Source: JAQUGA01 sp964521105 (GTDB taxonomy: Bacteria > Bacteroidota > Bacteroidia > Bacteroidales > WCHB1-69). Taken from it: a stretch of 6,317 bases of DNA. The stretch's first letter is position 1. Every line of letters starts with the position of its first letter. Made by a program: the position numbers and the translations under genes. The stretch lies in NCBI GenBank assembly GCA_964521105.1, contig CAZFPO010000146.1:1-6317 (forward strand), written 5' to 3'. Under the pieces are notes generated by a model. That model saw nothing but the letters and a program-made list of their open reading frames with translations. It made no database searches and was not told the DNA's origin. Positions 1-6,241 of the stretch are shown piece by piece.

Positions 1-1041
1 ATTACCACCTGTAATAGCCGAAAAAGCTAATATTGTGCTAATATCAGTAGTTGTTAATTGCGGTGCCGATAATGAAGTGGTAAAACTCATATCGTTGCTG
101 TACGTTACGTTTACTGCATTGGTTGCTTTAATGCGGTAATGATAGGTTGTATTGGATTGTAATCCTGTTAAGTTGGCATTTATAGCAACAGCCGTTGTGC
201 CTGTAACAGGGCTTTGGCTCACGTTGGCAACATTGCCATAAGTGGTGGTTAAACCCCACTCAAAAACAACGGTACTGCTTAAACCATTGGCATTTACAGT
301 ACCATTTAAAGTTGCCGAAAAGGATTGTAAATTGCTTACTGCCTGGTTTGTAGTTGTTGGAGCCAACATTGCACCTGTTGAAGTGGCTGGTAATTTAACA
401 AAACCACCATTGCTTAAATAAATGGTATCGTTGCTAATGGATAATGTTTGTAACTCGTTGGTAAATGAAGTATCAACGGTTGGTTTGTTTTGCACATTTG
501 CCCATTGCACACTGGTAATACCCGATTGTCCGGGTTCAAACATTTGGTTTGTAGAGTTATAAACCATTACATCGCCGTTTTGTATTCCATTTAAATTAAA
601 ATTTGTAATGCGTTCGGCAGTTCCGGCAGCAAAAGCATAAAACGAACTGGCTAACTCTAATTGCCCCAAATTTACAAATGGGGAGCTGGGAACGGTTTGA
701 TATTCAATTTCCATCCAAAAACCACCATTTTGCCAAGGTATGTTTTCAAAAGCGGTGGAAGGTGCTCCGTTACAACCTGTACCAAGTACATCACGGTTTA
801 ATTGTATGCTGATAAAGCCATTGGAGTTAGTGCTATCTTGATGTAAGGCACAATATACTAAAGGACCATTTTGCCCACCTTGTTTAAAGGTTAAACGAAT
901 GCTTACTGGTGTGTTTACCAACAGTTGGTTATTTGCATCACGCACAACAGCACTAAAACTAACTAATTGGGGTATGTTGGTTTGAGCAAAACTAAAAAAA
1001 CTGCTAATGATAGCAATTGTTAAAATAAATATTTTTTTCAT
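1..1041 (-). CDS. Secreted multidomain surface protein with fibronectin-III domain, 3' end outside window
   Basis: The reading frame is open from ATG at 1041 to the left edge, giving 347 residues and no stop, so the C-terminus is missing. Residues 1-19 are a signal peptide (MKKIFILTIA..., cleavage before Q20). Residues about 24-145 match a domain common at the start of large Bacteroidota surface proteins: SAVVRDANNQLLVN at 30-43, an extended beta-rich stretch, then LGQLELASSFYAFAAGTAE at 125-143. A linker with GDVMVYN and QWANVQNKPT follows. Residues about 228-322 form a fibronectin-III-like domain (FSATLNGTVNANG, FEWGLTTTYGN, LTGLQSNTTYHYRIKATNA). A further repeat begins at about 326 and reaches ITGGN at the edge. 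By family knowledge such proteins are exported adhesins or cell-surface proteins, often with a T9SS tail; that tail is not visible here. The start lies 20 bases after the stop of the upstream T9SS-type gene, so co-transcription is likely. Exact function is unknown. Confidence 0.85.
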   Translation of the reverse strand, partial: MKKIFILTIAIISSFFSFAQTNIPQLVSFSAVVRDANNQLLVNTPVSIRLTFKQGGQNGPLVYCALHQDSTNSNGFISIQLNRDVLGTGCNGAPSTAFENIPWQNGGFWMEIEYQTVPSSPFVNLGQLELASSFYAFAAGTAERITNFNLNGIQNGDVMVYNSTNQMFEPGQSGITSVQWANVQNKPTVDTSFTNELQTLSISNDTIYLSNGGFVKLPATSTGAMLAPTTTNQAVSNLQSFSATLNGTVNANGLSSTVVFEWGLTTTYGNVANVSQSPVTGTTAVAINANLTGLQSNTTYHYRIKATNAVNVTYSNDMSFTTSLSAPQLTTTDISTILAFSAITGGN

Positions 1042-1061
1042 GTTAATATGTGTTTTTGTTA

Positions 1062-1428
1062 TTATTTCGATTTTATAATTCTAAATGTTTGTACTTTGGT
1101 TTTACTCACTTCAATTTGTAGCAAATAAACGCCAACTGGATAATTTTTCATATCAAACACTTCCATGNNNNNNNNNNNNNNNNNNNNNNNNNNNNNNNNN
1201 NNNNNNNNNNNNNNNNNNNNNNNNNNNNNNNNNNNNNNNNNNNNNNNNNNNNNNNNNNNNNNNNNNNCCCACTAAACTTGCACCATAAGGTGTTCCGGCA
1301 ATGGGCTGAAAATTGTCGTTGTTTGAAGCCACCGAACTAAAAACAACCCGTTCGAGGGTTTGTGCTTGCGTTGCTGTAATCAATCCGATTACAAAAAACA
1401 ACATTGTTGCGATTTTTGGTGTTTTCAT
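1062..1428 (-). CDS. Small secreted protein with T9SS type A-like C-terminal sorting tail, interrupted by assembly gap
   Basis: Two pieces flank a 100-N gap. The N-terminal piece starts at ATG 1428 (MKTPKIATMLFFVIGLITAT, then QAQ) with a clear signal peptide and cleavage near residue 22. It continues TLERVVFSSVASNNDNF...GTPYGASLV for 53 residues. The C-terminal piece, ending in tandem TAA stops (1062-1064, then 1059-1061), reads MEVFDMKNYPVGVYLLQIEV and finishes KVQTFRIIKSK. That is the end of a type A T9SS sorting domain: hydrophobic strand, P-x-G-x-Y-L-L, basic C-terminus. Proteins with this layout are exported by Sec, then released or anchored by T9SS. The pieces join in frame only if the true gap is a multiple of three, which 100 is not, so a literal translation across the Ns is wrong. 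A start further upstream (to 1635) is rejected because it has no signal peptide at its N-terminus and overlaps the promoter. The pieces could belong to two genes, but one gene is simpler. Confidence 0.75.
1168..1267. other. Assembly gap, 100 N
   Basis: Exactly 100 undetermined bases, the usual placeholder for a scaffold join of unknown length. It removes the middle of the T9SS-tail gene. The flanking coding pieces contribute two and one leftover bases, so one intact gene needs a real gap divisible by three. Confidence 0.97.
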
Positions 1429-1758
1429 TTTGTTGTTTATAATTAATAATTTGGTAAATTTTAATATTAATTCACAAATATATGCAAATAATATTCTAAT
1501 ACAAGGATTTTTTCGATATATTAGCGATATTATTTTTTTTGTAAAATAACACGTATAGTTTTTTTTTGGAAAGTGAAGATTAGAGGAATTGTAGTTCGAC
1601 AGGTGATACAGTGAGTTTATCGAGCTGCTCGCCAACCTATGATTGAGGGATTGAGGTTCGGTATTACTTATATCCCATTGATTGGAAAGATTGTTTTGAG
1701 ATTGCTTATGGGGTTATCAATCTTAATCTAAAACACTTAATTTTCAAGATAGCTTTAA
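1429..1758. other. Gene-free stretch between the T9SS-tail gene and the NamZ-type gene
   Basis: 330 bases without a convincing gene. The part next to 1428 is very AT-rich and carries the minus-strand promoter at 1475-1504. A block at about 1570-1665 is noticeably richer in G and C than its surroundings and holds a short hairpin CGAG-CTG-CTCG (1621-1631) and two adjacent copies of GATTGAGG (1641-1648, 1649-1656). AGATTG/CAATCT arms at 1699-1704 and 1718-1723 could pair across 13 bases, but no T-run follows on the minus strand. I see no clear terminator for the NamZ-type gene here. Confidence 0.6.
1475..1504 (-). promoter_or_regulatory. Predicted Bacteroidota promoter for the T9SS-tail gene and the surface protein gene
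   Basis: On the minus strand a TTG at 1504-1502 is followed after 19 bases by TATATTTG at 1482-1475. This fits the -33 TTG / -7 TAnnTTTG consensus of the Bacteroidota primary sigma factor, with the usual 19-21 base spacing. The predicted transcript would start near 1469, giving a leader of about 40 bases before ATG 1428. It also supports that start over the longer upstream one. Confidence 0.65.
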
Positions 1759-2964
1759 TTATTCAAAATCAGAATATAGCAAATACTTTTTTCGTATTTT
1801 CTTAAATTTTTCAATATCGGCACTCCACGATTTGCGGATGTCGTCTTCGGAAACTCCTTTTTCTATTTGTTGTCGCAAAAGCGGGGTTCCTGCGAGTTTA
1901 ACAAAGAAATCATTGAAAAATAAGTTTTTATTTGGAAAATTCTTATACGTATCCATTAACCAGAAAACATTAATTTCGTTCGTTGTTTTTAACACAGCCG
2001 ATGCCATTTGTGTAAGTTCAAACCCACGACATTTTAAGTTTAGAAGTGGTGGTTTTTCGGATTTACCAGCAATACTTTTAGGTGTAAAGTAATAATCGCC
2101 GATGGCTAAATCGGGATGTCCTAAAACTTCAAATGGTTTATCGGTACCACGTCCAATGCTCATCACAGTTCCCTCGAACAAACATAAACTTGGATAAAGA
2201 TATACAGATTCCATTGTTGCCAAATTTGGCGAAGGAGCTATGGGTAATTGATAGCGTAATGTATGATTATAGTTGTAAACTGGTATAACCGTAAGTTTAC
2301 ATTTTTCGCCGTTCGACAACCAACCTTCGCCATTAATCATTCGGGCGTATTCGCCAATGGTCATTCCATGAACAATAGGCACTGGGTGCATTCCAACAAA
2401 AGAAGAGTATTTTAGGTCTAAAACAGGTCCATCGATAAAATATCCATTAGGATTTGGGCGATCTAACACAATAAATTCCACATTATTTTCGGTACAAGCT
2501 TCCATTAAATAGTGCATGGTTGAAATATAAGTGTAAAATCGAGCACCAACATCCTGAATATCGAAAATAATCACATCAACACCTTTCATATCATCTGCAC
2601 TCGGCTTTTTTGTTTTTCCATAAAGCGATACTATTGGCAAATTTGTTTTTGCATCAATGCTAGTATTTACCGTTTTGCCTGCTTCTGCTTCGCCTCTAAA
2701 GCCATGTTCGGGCGAAAAAACTTTAACTACATTTACTTTTAAAGAGATTAAAGAATCAACAATATGAGTTTTGTTGATAAATGAAGTTTGATTGGCACAA
2801 ATAGCTACTTTTTTGTTAGCCAGTTTGGACAAATACATATCGAGTCGCTCGGCTCCAACTTTAATATCTTTTGGAAAAATATCTTTATTAGTAAGCACTT
2901 GAGCATTTGCAAAAAAACAAACAACAATTAAGGCAGTGAAAAATGGAGCAATTTTTTTCATCAT
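1759..2964 (-). CDS. namZ: Exo-beta-N-acetylmuramidase NamZ family protein (DUF1343)
   Basis: 401 residues with a signal peptide (MMKKIAPFFTALIVVCFFANA, cleavage before Q22), so it acts in the periplasm or outside the cell. Characterised family members (GH171; Bacillus subtilis YbbC/NamZ and a Tannerella homologue) release MurNAc from the non-reducing ends of peptidoglycan fragments. Family signatures appear in order: VAICANQTS (53-61), FSPEHGFRG (83-91, with a conserved Glu86 in the likely active site), DIQDVGARFYTYI (135-147), DRPNPNG (168-174), HGMTIGEYA (199-207), PSPNL (244-248), EGT (264-266) and GRGTDKPFE (271-279). The length is typical for the family and the gene looks intact. Two Met codons open the gene (2964 and 2961) and either could be the start. 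It lies 68 bases downstream of the pepD-type gene with a hairpin between, so it may depend on read-through or an unrecognised promoter. MurNAc release is inferred from homology; the family assignment itself is very secure. Confidence 0.93.
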   Translation of the reverse strand: MMKKIAPFFTALIVVCFFANAQVLTNKDIFPKDIKVGAERLDMYLSKLANKKVAICANQTSFINKTHIVDSLISLKVNVVKVFSPEHGFRGEAEAGKTVNTSIDAKTNLPIVSLYGKTKKPSADDMKGVDVIIFDIQDVGARFYTYISTMHYLMEACTENNVEFIVLDRPNPNGYFIDGPVLDLKYSSFVGMHPVPIVHGMTIGEYARMINGEGWLSNGEKCKLTVIPVYNYNHTLRYQLPIAPSPNLATMESVYLYPSLCLFEGTVMSIGRGTDKPFEVLGHPDLAIGDYYFTPKSIAGKSEKPPLLNLKCRGFELTQMASAVLKTTNEINVFWLMDTYKNFPNKNLFFNDFFVKLAGTPLLRQQIEKGVSEDDIRKSWSADIEKFKKIRKKYLLYSDFE

Positions 2965-2989
2965 ACAAAATGGTAAATTAAATTGAAAA

Positions 2990-3022
2990 ATAGGGATTAA
3001 AGATTTTTTCTTTAATCCCTAT
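2990..3022 (-). terminator. Predicted intrinsic terminator after the pepD-type gene
   Basis: Perfect 14-base arms (2990-3003 and 3009-3022, core GGGATTAAAGA / TCTTTAATCCC) flank a 5-base loop. The hairpin begins 10 bases after the dipeptidase stop and is followed on the minus strand by a short T-run (2990-2986, overlapping the stem base). The stem has few GC pairs but is perfect. It could also act as a 3'-end stabiliser rather than a full terminator, since a gene on the same strand starts only 25 bases further on. Confidence 0.65.
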
Positions 3023-3032
3023 AATAGCAATA

Positions 3033-4043
3033 TTATTTTAAAATTCTTAAAAATTCGAGGGTTAAATCCCAAACTTTTTGAACGGTATCAATTTGNNNNN
3101 NNNNNNNNNNNNNNNNNNNNNNNNNNNNNNNNNNNNNNNNNNNNNNNNNNNNNNNNNNNNNNNNNNNNNNNNNNNNNNNNNNNNNNNNNNNNNNNTCAAA
3201 TGCTTTGATAAATTCTAAAAAGACATCTTGGTCATCTTTGTGAATGGTGATGTGTGCATATCCTTCACGAGAAATGGCGTTACGCAAATTACCAGCATCA
3301 ATATAGAACAATCCAGCTTCGAAACGATGAACCAGCTCAAATAATAAGCGGGCTATTTGTTTGGTAGCATTTCCACGACCTTTATTTATATCGTCACCGG
3401 AATGTCCACCCATAAAACCCTGAATTGCAACTTTATATGCAACACTATCTTTAGGAGCGTCCATCATTCCATATTCCATTTTCACCACGGTATCGATGCC
3501 ACCGGCACAACCAATAAAAAATTGTCCTTCGTCTTCAGAATCTAAATTCAACAACATTTTTCCCTTTAACCAGCCGTCTTTAAGTTCTTTAGCACCAGTT
3601 AATCCGGTTTCTTCATCTACGGTAAATAAACATTCGATAGGACCATGTTCGATGGTATTATCTGCTAATAAAGCAAGTTGAATAGCCATTCCAATACCAT
3701 CATCAGCACCCAATGTGGTGTCTTTTGCCACCAACCAGCCATCTTCAACTATTGCTTTTATTGGGTCGGTATCGAAATTATGTTTAGAACTGTTGTTTTT
3801 TTCACAAACCATATCCATGTGGCTTTGAAAAATCACAGGAGTAACGTTTTCCTTGCCTTTTGAGGCTGGTTTACGCATTACAACATTACCAATTTCATCA
3901 CGATCTACTTCGACACCAATTTTTTTAGCGGTATCAATTAAGTATTTTATAATTTTTTCTTCTTTTTTTGAAGGACGAGGTACTTGACAAATTTCGTCGA
4001 AATATTGCCAAACTTTTTGAGGTTGTAATTGTGATATTTCCAT
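3033..4043 (-). CDS. pepD: PepD-type aminoacyl-histidine dipeptidase (M20 metallopeptidase), interrupted by assembly gap
   Basis: A cytosolic di-zinc dipeptidase that cleaves Xaa-His and other dipeptides in peptide salvage; no signal peptide is present. From ATG 4043, 282 residues are readable before the gap. M20/PepD landmarks are HMDMV (metal His75, catalytic-site Asp77), TLGADDGIG (bridging Asp114), DEETG (general base Glu144, metal Glu145), LNLDSEDEG (metal Asp168), GCAGGID (178-184) and GGHSG (212-216). The spacing of all these matches Vibrio PepD with a constant offset of five. After the gap the last 20 residues (IDTVQKVWDLTLEFLRILK) match the PepD C-terminal helix. Family members are about 485 residues, but only about 302 are seen, so roughly 180 residues, including the last metal-binding His, lie in the gap. 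A real gap of 1 mod 3 keeps the frame. I see no sign that the gene is broken in the organism. It is probably transcribed from the -7 element at 4069-4076. Confidence 0.93.
   Translation of the reverse strand: MEISQLQPQKVWQYFDEICQVPRPSKKEEKIIKYLIDTAKKIGVEVDRDEIGNVVMRKPASKGKENVTPVIFQSHMDMVCEKNNSSKHNFDTDPIKAIVEDGWLVAKDTTLGADDGIGMAIQLALLADNTIEHGPIECLFTVDEETGLTGAKELKDGWLKGKMLLNLDSEDEGQFFIGCAGGIDTVVKMEYGMMDAPKDSVAYKVAIQGFMGGHSGDDINKGRGNATKQIARLLFELVHRFEAGLFYIDAGNLRNAISREGYAHITIHKDDQDVFLEFIKAFXXXXXXXXXXXXXXXXXXXXXXXXXXXXXXXXXXQIDTVQKVWDLTLEFLRILK
3096..3195. other. Assembly gap, 100 N
   Basis: Exactly 100 Ns inside the dipeptidase gene, a placeholder of unknown true length. Comparison with the usual PepD length suggests about 550 bases are really missing. 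Confidence 0.97.
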
Positions 4044-4068
4044 AATGATGTGTTTATTTAATTTAAAA

Positions 4069-4076
4069 CAAACCTA
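4069..4076 (-). promoter_or_regulatory. Predicted -7 promoter element for the pepD-type gene
   Basis: TAGGTTTG on the minus strand is an exact match to TAnnTTTG, 25 bases before the dipeptidase ATG. It implies a leader of about 20 bases. No clear TTG lies 19-21 bases further upstream, where the sequence is an A-run on the minus strand followed by CTTTAC-like bases, so only the -7 part is supported. Confidence 0.45.
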
Positions 4077-4275
4077 CAATTTTTTTTTTGAAGTAAAGAA
4101 AAATTATTCTAAAAAATTACTAAACAGAATTTTGTAGATAGATTATTGATATTGAATTATTTTTTACAATTGCTAGAATTGCTTAACAATAATACTTACT
4201 TTTACTCCACAATGGTAAAAAAGCAATGTTTACGGTATGTTTTGTGTTAATATTTCATTAAATCACAACTTTGAT

Positions 4276-4836
4276 ATGAAAAAAAATATTCTTTTTCTGT
4301 CTTTTTTATTTTTTGTAATTATCTCAATTTCAGCTCAAAACAAAGGTGATTTCCGAATTGGTTTATATGGTCATGGAATAACAAATCAAACCAATGTTCT
4401 TCCTCAGTTTGGTTTAACTGGTGAATACTTTTTAAGTCATAATATTAGTTTAAACTACAAATACGGGTTGGGAGTCAATTCGGAGGGTAAAGCGATGGGA
4501 CACATCAATCCATCAATCCTTGGTCTTGCATTTGCTTCTTACGCCTCAGCTGATTTATTAATTTATTCCTTTTTAATTCCCGAAGGAGTTTGTTATCATA
4601 TTTATCCTAATAATTTTTTAGAAATTGCACCCTTTATAAATCCTTTGGGTGCCGAAATTAATTTATATGAGGACGCTCCTATTCTGCTTTCCTGTGGATT
4701 TGGAGCAAATATACATTTTAAGCCTACTAACTCAATTTCGATTACTCCCAATGTTGGAGCAACTATTATTTATAAGACTGGGGAATTACTTTCAACTTTT
4801 GGCTTGTCGTTGAATTACATTTTTAGCACAAAATAA
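4276..4836 (+). CDS. Small predicted outer-membrane beta-barrel protein
   Basis: 186 residues from ATG 4276. This start is chosen over ATG 4237 because it places a canonical signal peptide at the N-terminus (MKKNILFLSFLFFVIISISA, cleavage before Q21), whereas the longer form adds 13 residues in front of it. The mature part alternates polar and hydrophobic residues with many Gly and aromatic residues (DFRIGLYGHGI, FGLTGEYFL, ISLNYKYGLGV, FGANIHFKP, ISITPNVGATIIYK). It ends in a strand FGLSLNYIF near the C-terminus, as in 8-10-strand outer-membrane barrels. I recognise no specific family, so substrate or role is unknown. It is the only plus-strand gene, divergent from pepD (232 bases between) and convergent with the next gene (33 bases, no clear terminator). 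No exact TAnnTTTG precedes it; TATGTTTT near 4233 is only a near match. Confidence 0.8.
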   Translation: MKKNILFLSFLFFVIISISAQNKGDFRIGLYGHGITNQTNVLPQFGLTGEYFLSHNISLNYKYGLGVNSEGKAMGHINPSILGLAFASYASADLLIYSFLIPEGVCYHIYPNNFLEIAPFINPLGAEINLYEDAPILLSCGFGANIHFKPTNSISITPNVGATIIYKTGELLSTFGLSLNYIFSTK

Positions 4837-4869
4837 TATTTGAAAATTGTTGAAAACTAAAGAATTAAT

Positions 4870-5346
4870 TTAGTTCGAAATTTCCTTAAGTTCCGAAGTG
4901 TAATCGAATTGCAAATCCTCATGTAATAGCCCTACAATTTTTTCGATTCTAATCAACTCACGTTGATATATATTTTGTAATGCATTGTCCTTTAGCTTAT
5001 GTAAATTTAGTTGTTTAAATTTTTTACAGAAGTGAATCCGTAATTGAATTTCTATTTCTTTAGAAGCTGAATAATGTGCATATTTTTTTATCGAACGTTG
5101 AATTTTACGAATTGTTTTTTTTGCCAAATACGCATTTTTCAGATTTAAATCCTCGAAATTTTTATCGATATCTTCTTTAATTTCATTTATAAAACTATCT
5201 TCTAAGCCAACATAGAAAAGCAAATAGGAAAGCAACTCTTTGTTTGCGACTGAAAACTTAGCTAATTTTAAGCATAATGCTCTCACTTCATCTCTTTCGA
5301 GCTGATTAATTTCCTTTCGTATATCGCTAAGAGAAGCAGTTTTCAT
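4870..5346 (-). CDS. Helical, charged protein of unknown function, partner of the DUF3820 gene
   Basis: 158 residues with no signal peptide or membrane segment, so probably cytosolic. It is rich in Lys, Glu, Leu and Ile and looks almost entirely alpha-helical. Features include an N-terminal segment SLSDIRKEINQLERDEVRAL (5-24), a hydrophobic helix NKELLSYLLFYVGLED (35-50), a strongly basic helix around 76-90 (KKTIRKIQRSIKKYA), a second basic patch FCKKFK (106-111) and LLHEDLQFDYTSELKEI near the end. I believe similar uncharacterised proteins exist in other Bacteroidota but cannot name a domain. The basic helix would suit binding nucleic acid or an acidic partner, which is speculation. It begins 12 bases after the DUF3820 stop, so the two genes almost certainly share the transcript from the promoter at 5589-5619. 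The start ATG 5346 is the first in frame after that stop. Confidence 0.8.
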   Translation of the reverse strand: MKTASLSDIRKEINQLERDEVRALCLKLAKFSVANKELLSYLLFYVGLEDSFINEIKEDIDKNFEDLNLKNAYLAKKTIRKIQRSIKKYAHYSASKEIEIQLRIHFCKKFKQLNLHKLKDNALQNIYQRELIRIEKIVGLLHEDLQFDYTSELKEISN

Positions 5347-5358
5347 GAATGTAATGTA

Positions 5359-5574
5359 TTATTTTTTTAATGGATTAAGTAAACTTTCGAGTCCATTAAT
5401 TTTAATTTCATACATTGTTTGCAATAACACCCCAAGTTTTCCATTTGGAAACCCTTTTCGAGCAAACCATTCAAGATATGAAACTGGCAAATTACAAAGG
5501 ATAATATCTTTGTATTTTCCATAAGGCATTTTCATTTCAACTAACTGAAGTAAGATATTTGGATTGGGTTGCAT
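5359..5574 (-). CDS. DUF3820 family protein
   Basis: 71 residues matching the small DUF3820 family across nearly its full length: MPYGKYKD (16-23, family form MPFGKYKG), LCNLPVSYLEWFARKGFPNG (26-45), KLG (46-48) and YEIKINGLESLLNPLKK (55-71). Members are widespread small cytosolic proteins of unproven function. The domain has been labelled a putative quorum-sensing-regulated virulence factor, and I recall it also being attached to or near exonuclease-like proteins; neither role can be claimed here. ATG 5574 is chosen as the start because it sits just after the predicted promoter and gives the N-terminal extension PNPNILLQLVEMK; internal Met codons at residues 14 and 16 would trim it to the core motif. 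First gene of a two-gene operon with the helical protein downstream. Confidence 0.87.
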   Translation of the reverse strand: MQPNPNILLQLVEMKMPYGKYKDIILCNLPVSYLEWFARKGFPNGKLGVLLQTMYEIKINGLESLLNPLKK

Positions 5575-5588
5575 AGGAAGTTTTACTT

Positions 5589-5619
5589 CAAAGGTAAATA
5601 ATTAAACCTTAAAGTGCAA
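5589..5619 (-). promoter_or_regulatory. Predicted Bacteroidota promoter for the DUF3820 operon
   Basis: On the minus strand TTG at 5619-5617, a 20-base spacer, then TACCTTTG at 5596-5589 fit the TTG / TAnnTTTG consensus. The start of transcription would fall near 5583, leaving a very short leader (about 9 bases) before ATG 5574. That is short but consistent with the weak dependence on Shine-Dalgarno sites in this phylum. Confidence 0.65.
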
Positions 5620-5630
5620 TTAAAATTTTA

Positions 5631-5667
5631 AATCTTTAATTCCAAACTGAATTTGGGATTAAAGATT
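5631..5667 (-). terminator. Predicted hairpin terminator after the small membrane protein gene
   Basis: Arms 5631-5646 and 5652-5667 pair over 16 positions around a CTGAA loop, with one imperfect pair (5641/5657: G-U in a plus-strand RNA, A-C in a minus-strand RNA). It begins 16 bases after the stop of the membrane-protein gene and is followed on the minus strand by T-rich sequence (TTTAAAATTTT) rather than a clean T-run. The arms share the core GGGATTAAAGA with the hairpin at 2990-3022. Its place directly before the next promoter fits a transcription boundary. Confidence 0.5.
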
Positions 5668-5683
5668 GACTTCAGGGAAAAAT

Positions 5684-5998
5684 TTATTTTTTCTTTATAA
5701 AGCGATAAATTGCAAAAACAATTATACTAGCAGCAATCGTCTCCAACATTGCAAAAGGACCCCACCAGCCAAAAATATCATATGGAATTTGCTCCAAAGC
5801 ATATACTTTCATTTCTCCTCCATTAATATAAAACGAATAGAAATGAAAATACTCGTAAATACCAAACAAAGCAAAAAAAGCTGCTATCATAAGCAAATAC
5901 AACATATTACTTAATCTTTCTTTTAAAGTAAGAGGTTCTTTGGGTTGTGTTAACTCTTCATTTTCAGAGTTTTTCTGATTTGATTCTTGTTCTTCCAT
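5684..5998 (-). CDS. Small inner-membrane protein with two predicted helices, function unknown
   Basis: 104 residues from ATG 5998. Residues 1-24 are acidic and polar (MEEQESNQKNSENEELTQ...), with no signal peptide. The first membrane helix is about 32-53 (LYLLMIAAFFALFGIYEYFHF) and the second about 79-99 (FAMLETIAASIIVFAIYRF). The C-terminus is KKK. The positive-inside rule (KER before helix 1, KKK after helix 2) puts both ends in the cytoplasm and an aromatic-rich loop (54-78, ending DIFGWWGP) outside. I recognise no family. It is a single-gene unit bounded by the hairpin at 5631-5667 and the AT-rich region upstream. Codon use and composition resemble the neighbours. Confidence 0.75.
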   Translation of the reverse strand: MEEQESNQKNSENEELTQPKEPLTLKERLSNMLYLLMIAAFFALFGIYEYFHFYSFYINGGEMKVYALEQIPYDIFGWWGPFAMLETIAASIIVFAIYRFIKKK

Positions 5999-6074
5999 AA
6001 TATTAAAATATTAATTTAACCATCCATTTGCTTAATAAATTACTCATTTTTCAATAAATATTTAATAATTATTA

Positions 6075-6082
6075 CAAATTTA
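6075..6082 (-). promoter_or_regulatory. Possible -7 promoter element for the small membrane protein gene
   Basis: TAAATTTG on the minus strand matches TAnnTTTG exactly, but in such AT-rich sequence this can occur by chance. No TTG lies at the expected distance upstream. It would give a leader of about 70 bases. Confidence 0.3.
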
Positions 6083-6241
6083 AAAATATAATTAATTACA
6101 TATTGTTAATTTTTTTTTGAATTAAAAATTTGTGTTTGATTATAGACAAATTTTCAATTTTTATTGTTTGTAATATAAAAATTGCTTTTTTTGAGCGTTA
6201 ATCACTTTTTTGAACAGTATCCCAATATATTCGTAGTTTGA

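Noticed and set aside
1085..1288. Plus-strand reading frame across the first gap
   Set aside because: Half of it is undetermined sequence and it lies antisense to the T9SS-tail coding sequence.
1313..1549. Plus-strand frame with a hydrophobic stretch
   Set aside because: It is the complement of the signal peptide coding region and the AT-rich promoter region; it has no family features.
1153..1635. A longer minus-strand reading frame of 160 codons running through the Ns
   Set aside because: Its extra N-terminus covers the promoter and reads as low-complexity intergenic sequence; the real start is ATG 1428, where a signal peptide begins. Its 3' part crosses the placeholder gap in a frame that does not match the sorting tail.
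1687..1724. Possible terminator after the NamZ-type gene
   Set aside because: The stem is only 6-7 pairs with a large loop, and no T-run follows on the minus strand.
4237..4275. Upstream ATG for the barrel protein
   Set aside because: It would place 13 extra residues before an ideal signal peptide, so the ATG at 4276 is preferred.
5666..5914. Plus-strand reading frame of 82 codons
   Set aside because: Antisense to the small membrane protein and starts inside the hairpin at 5631-5667; composition suggests a shadow frame.
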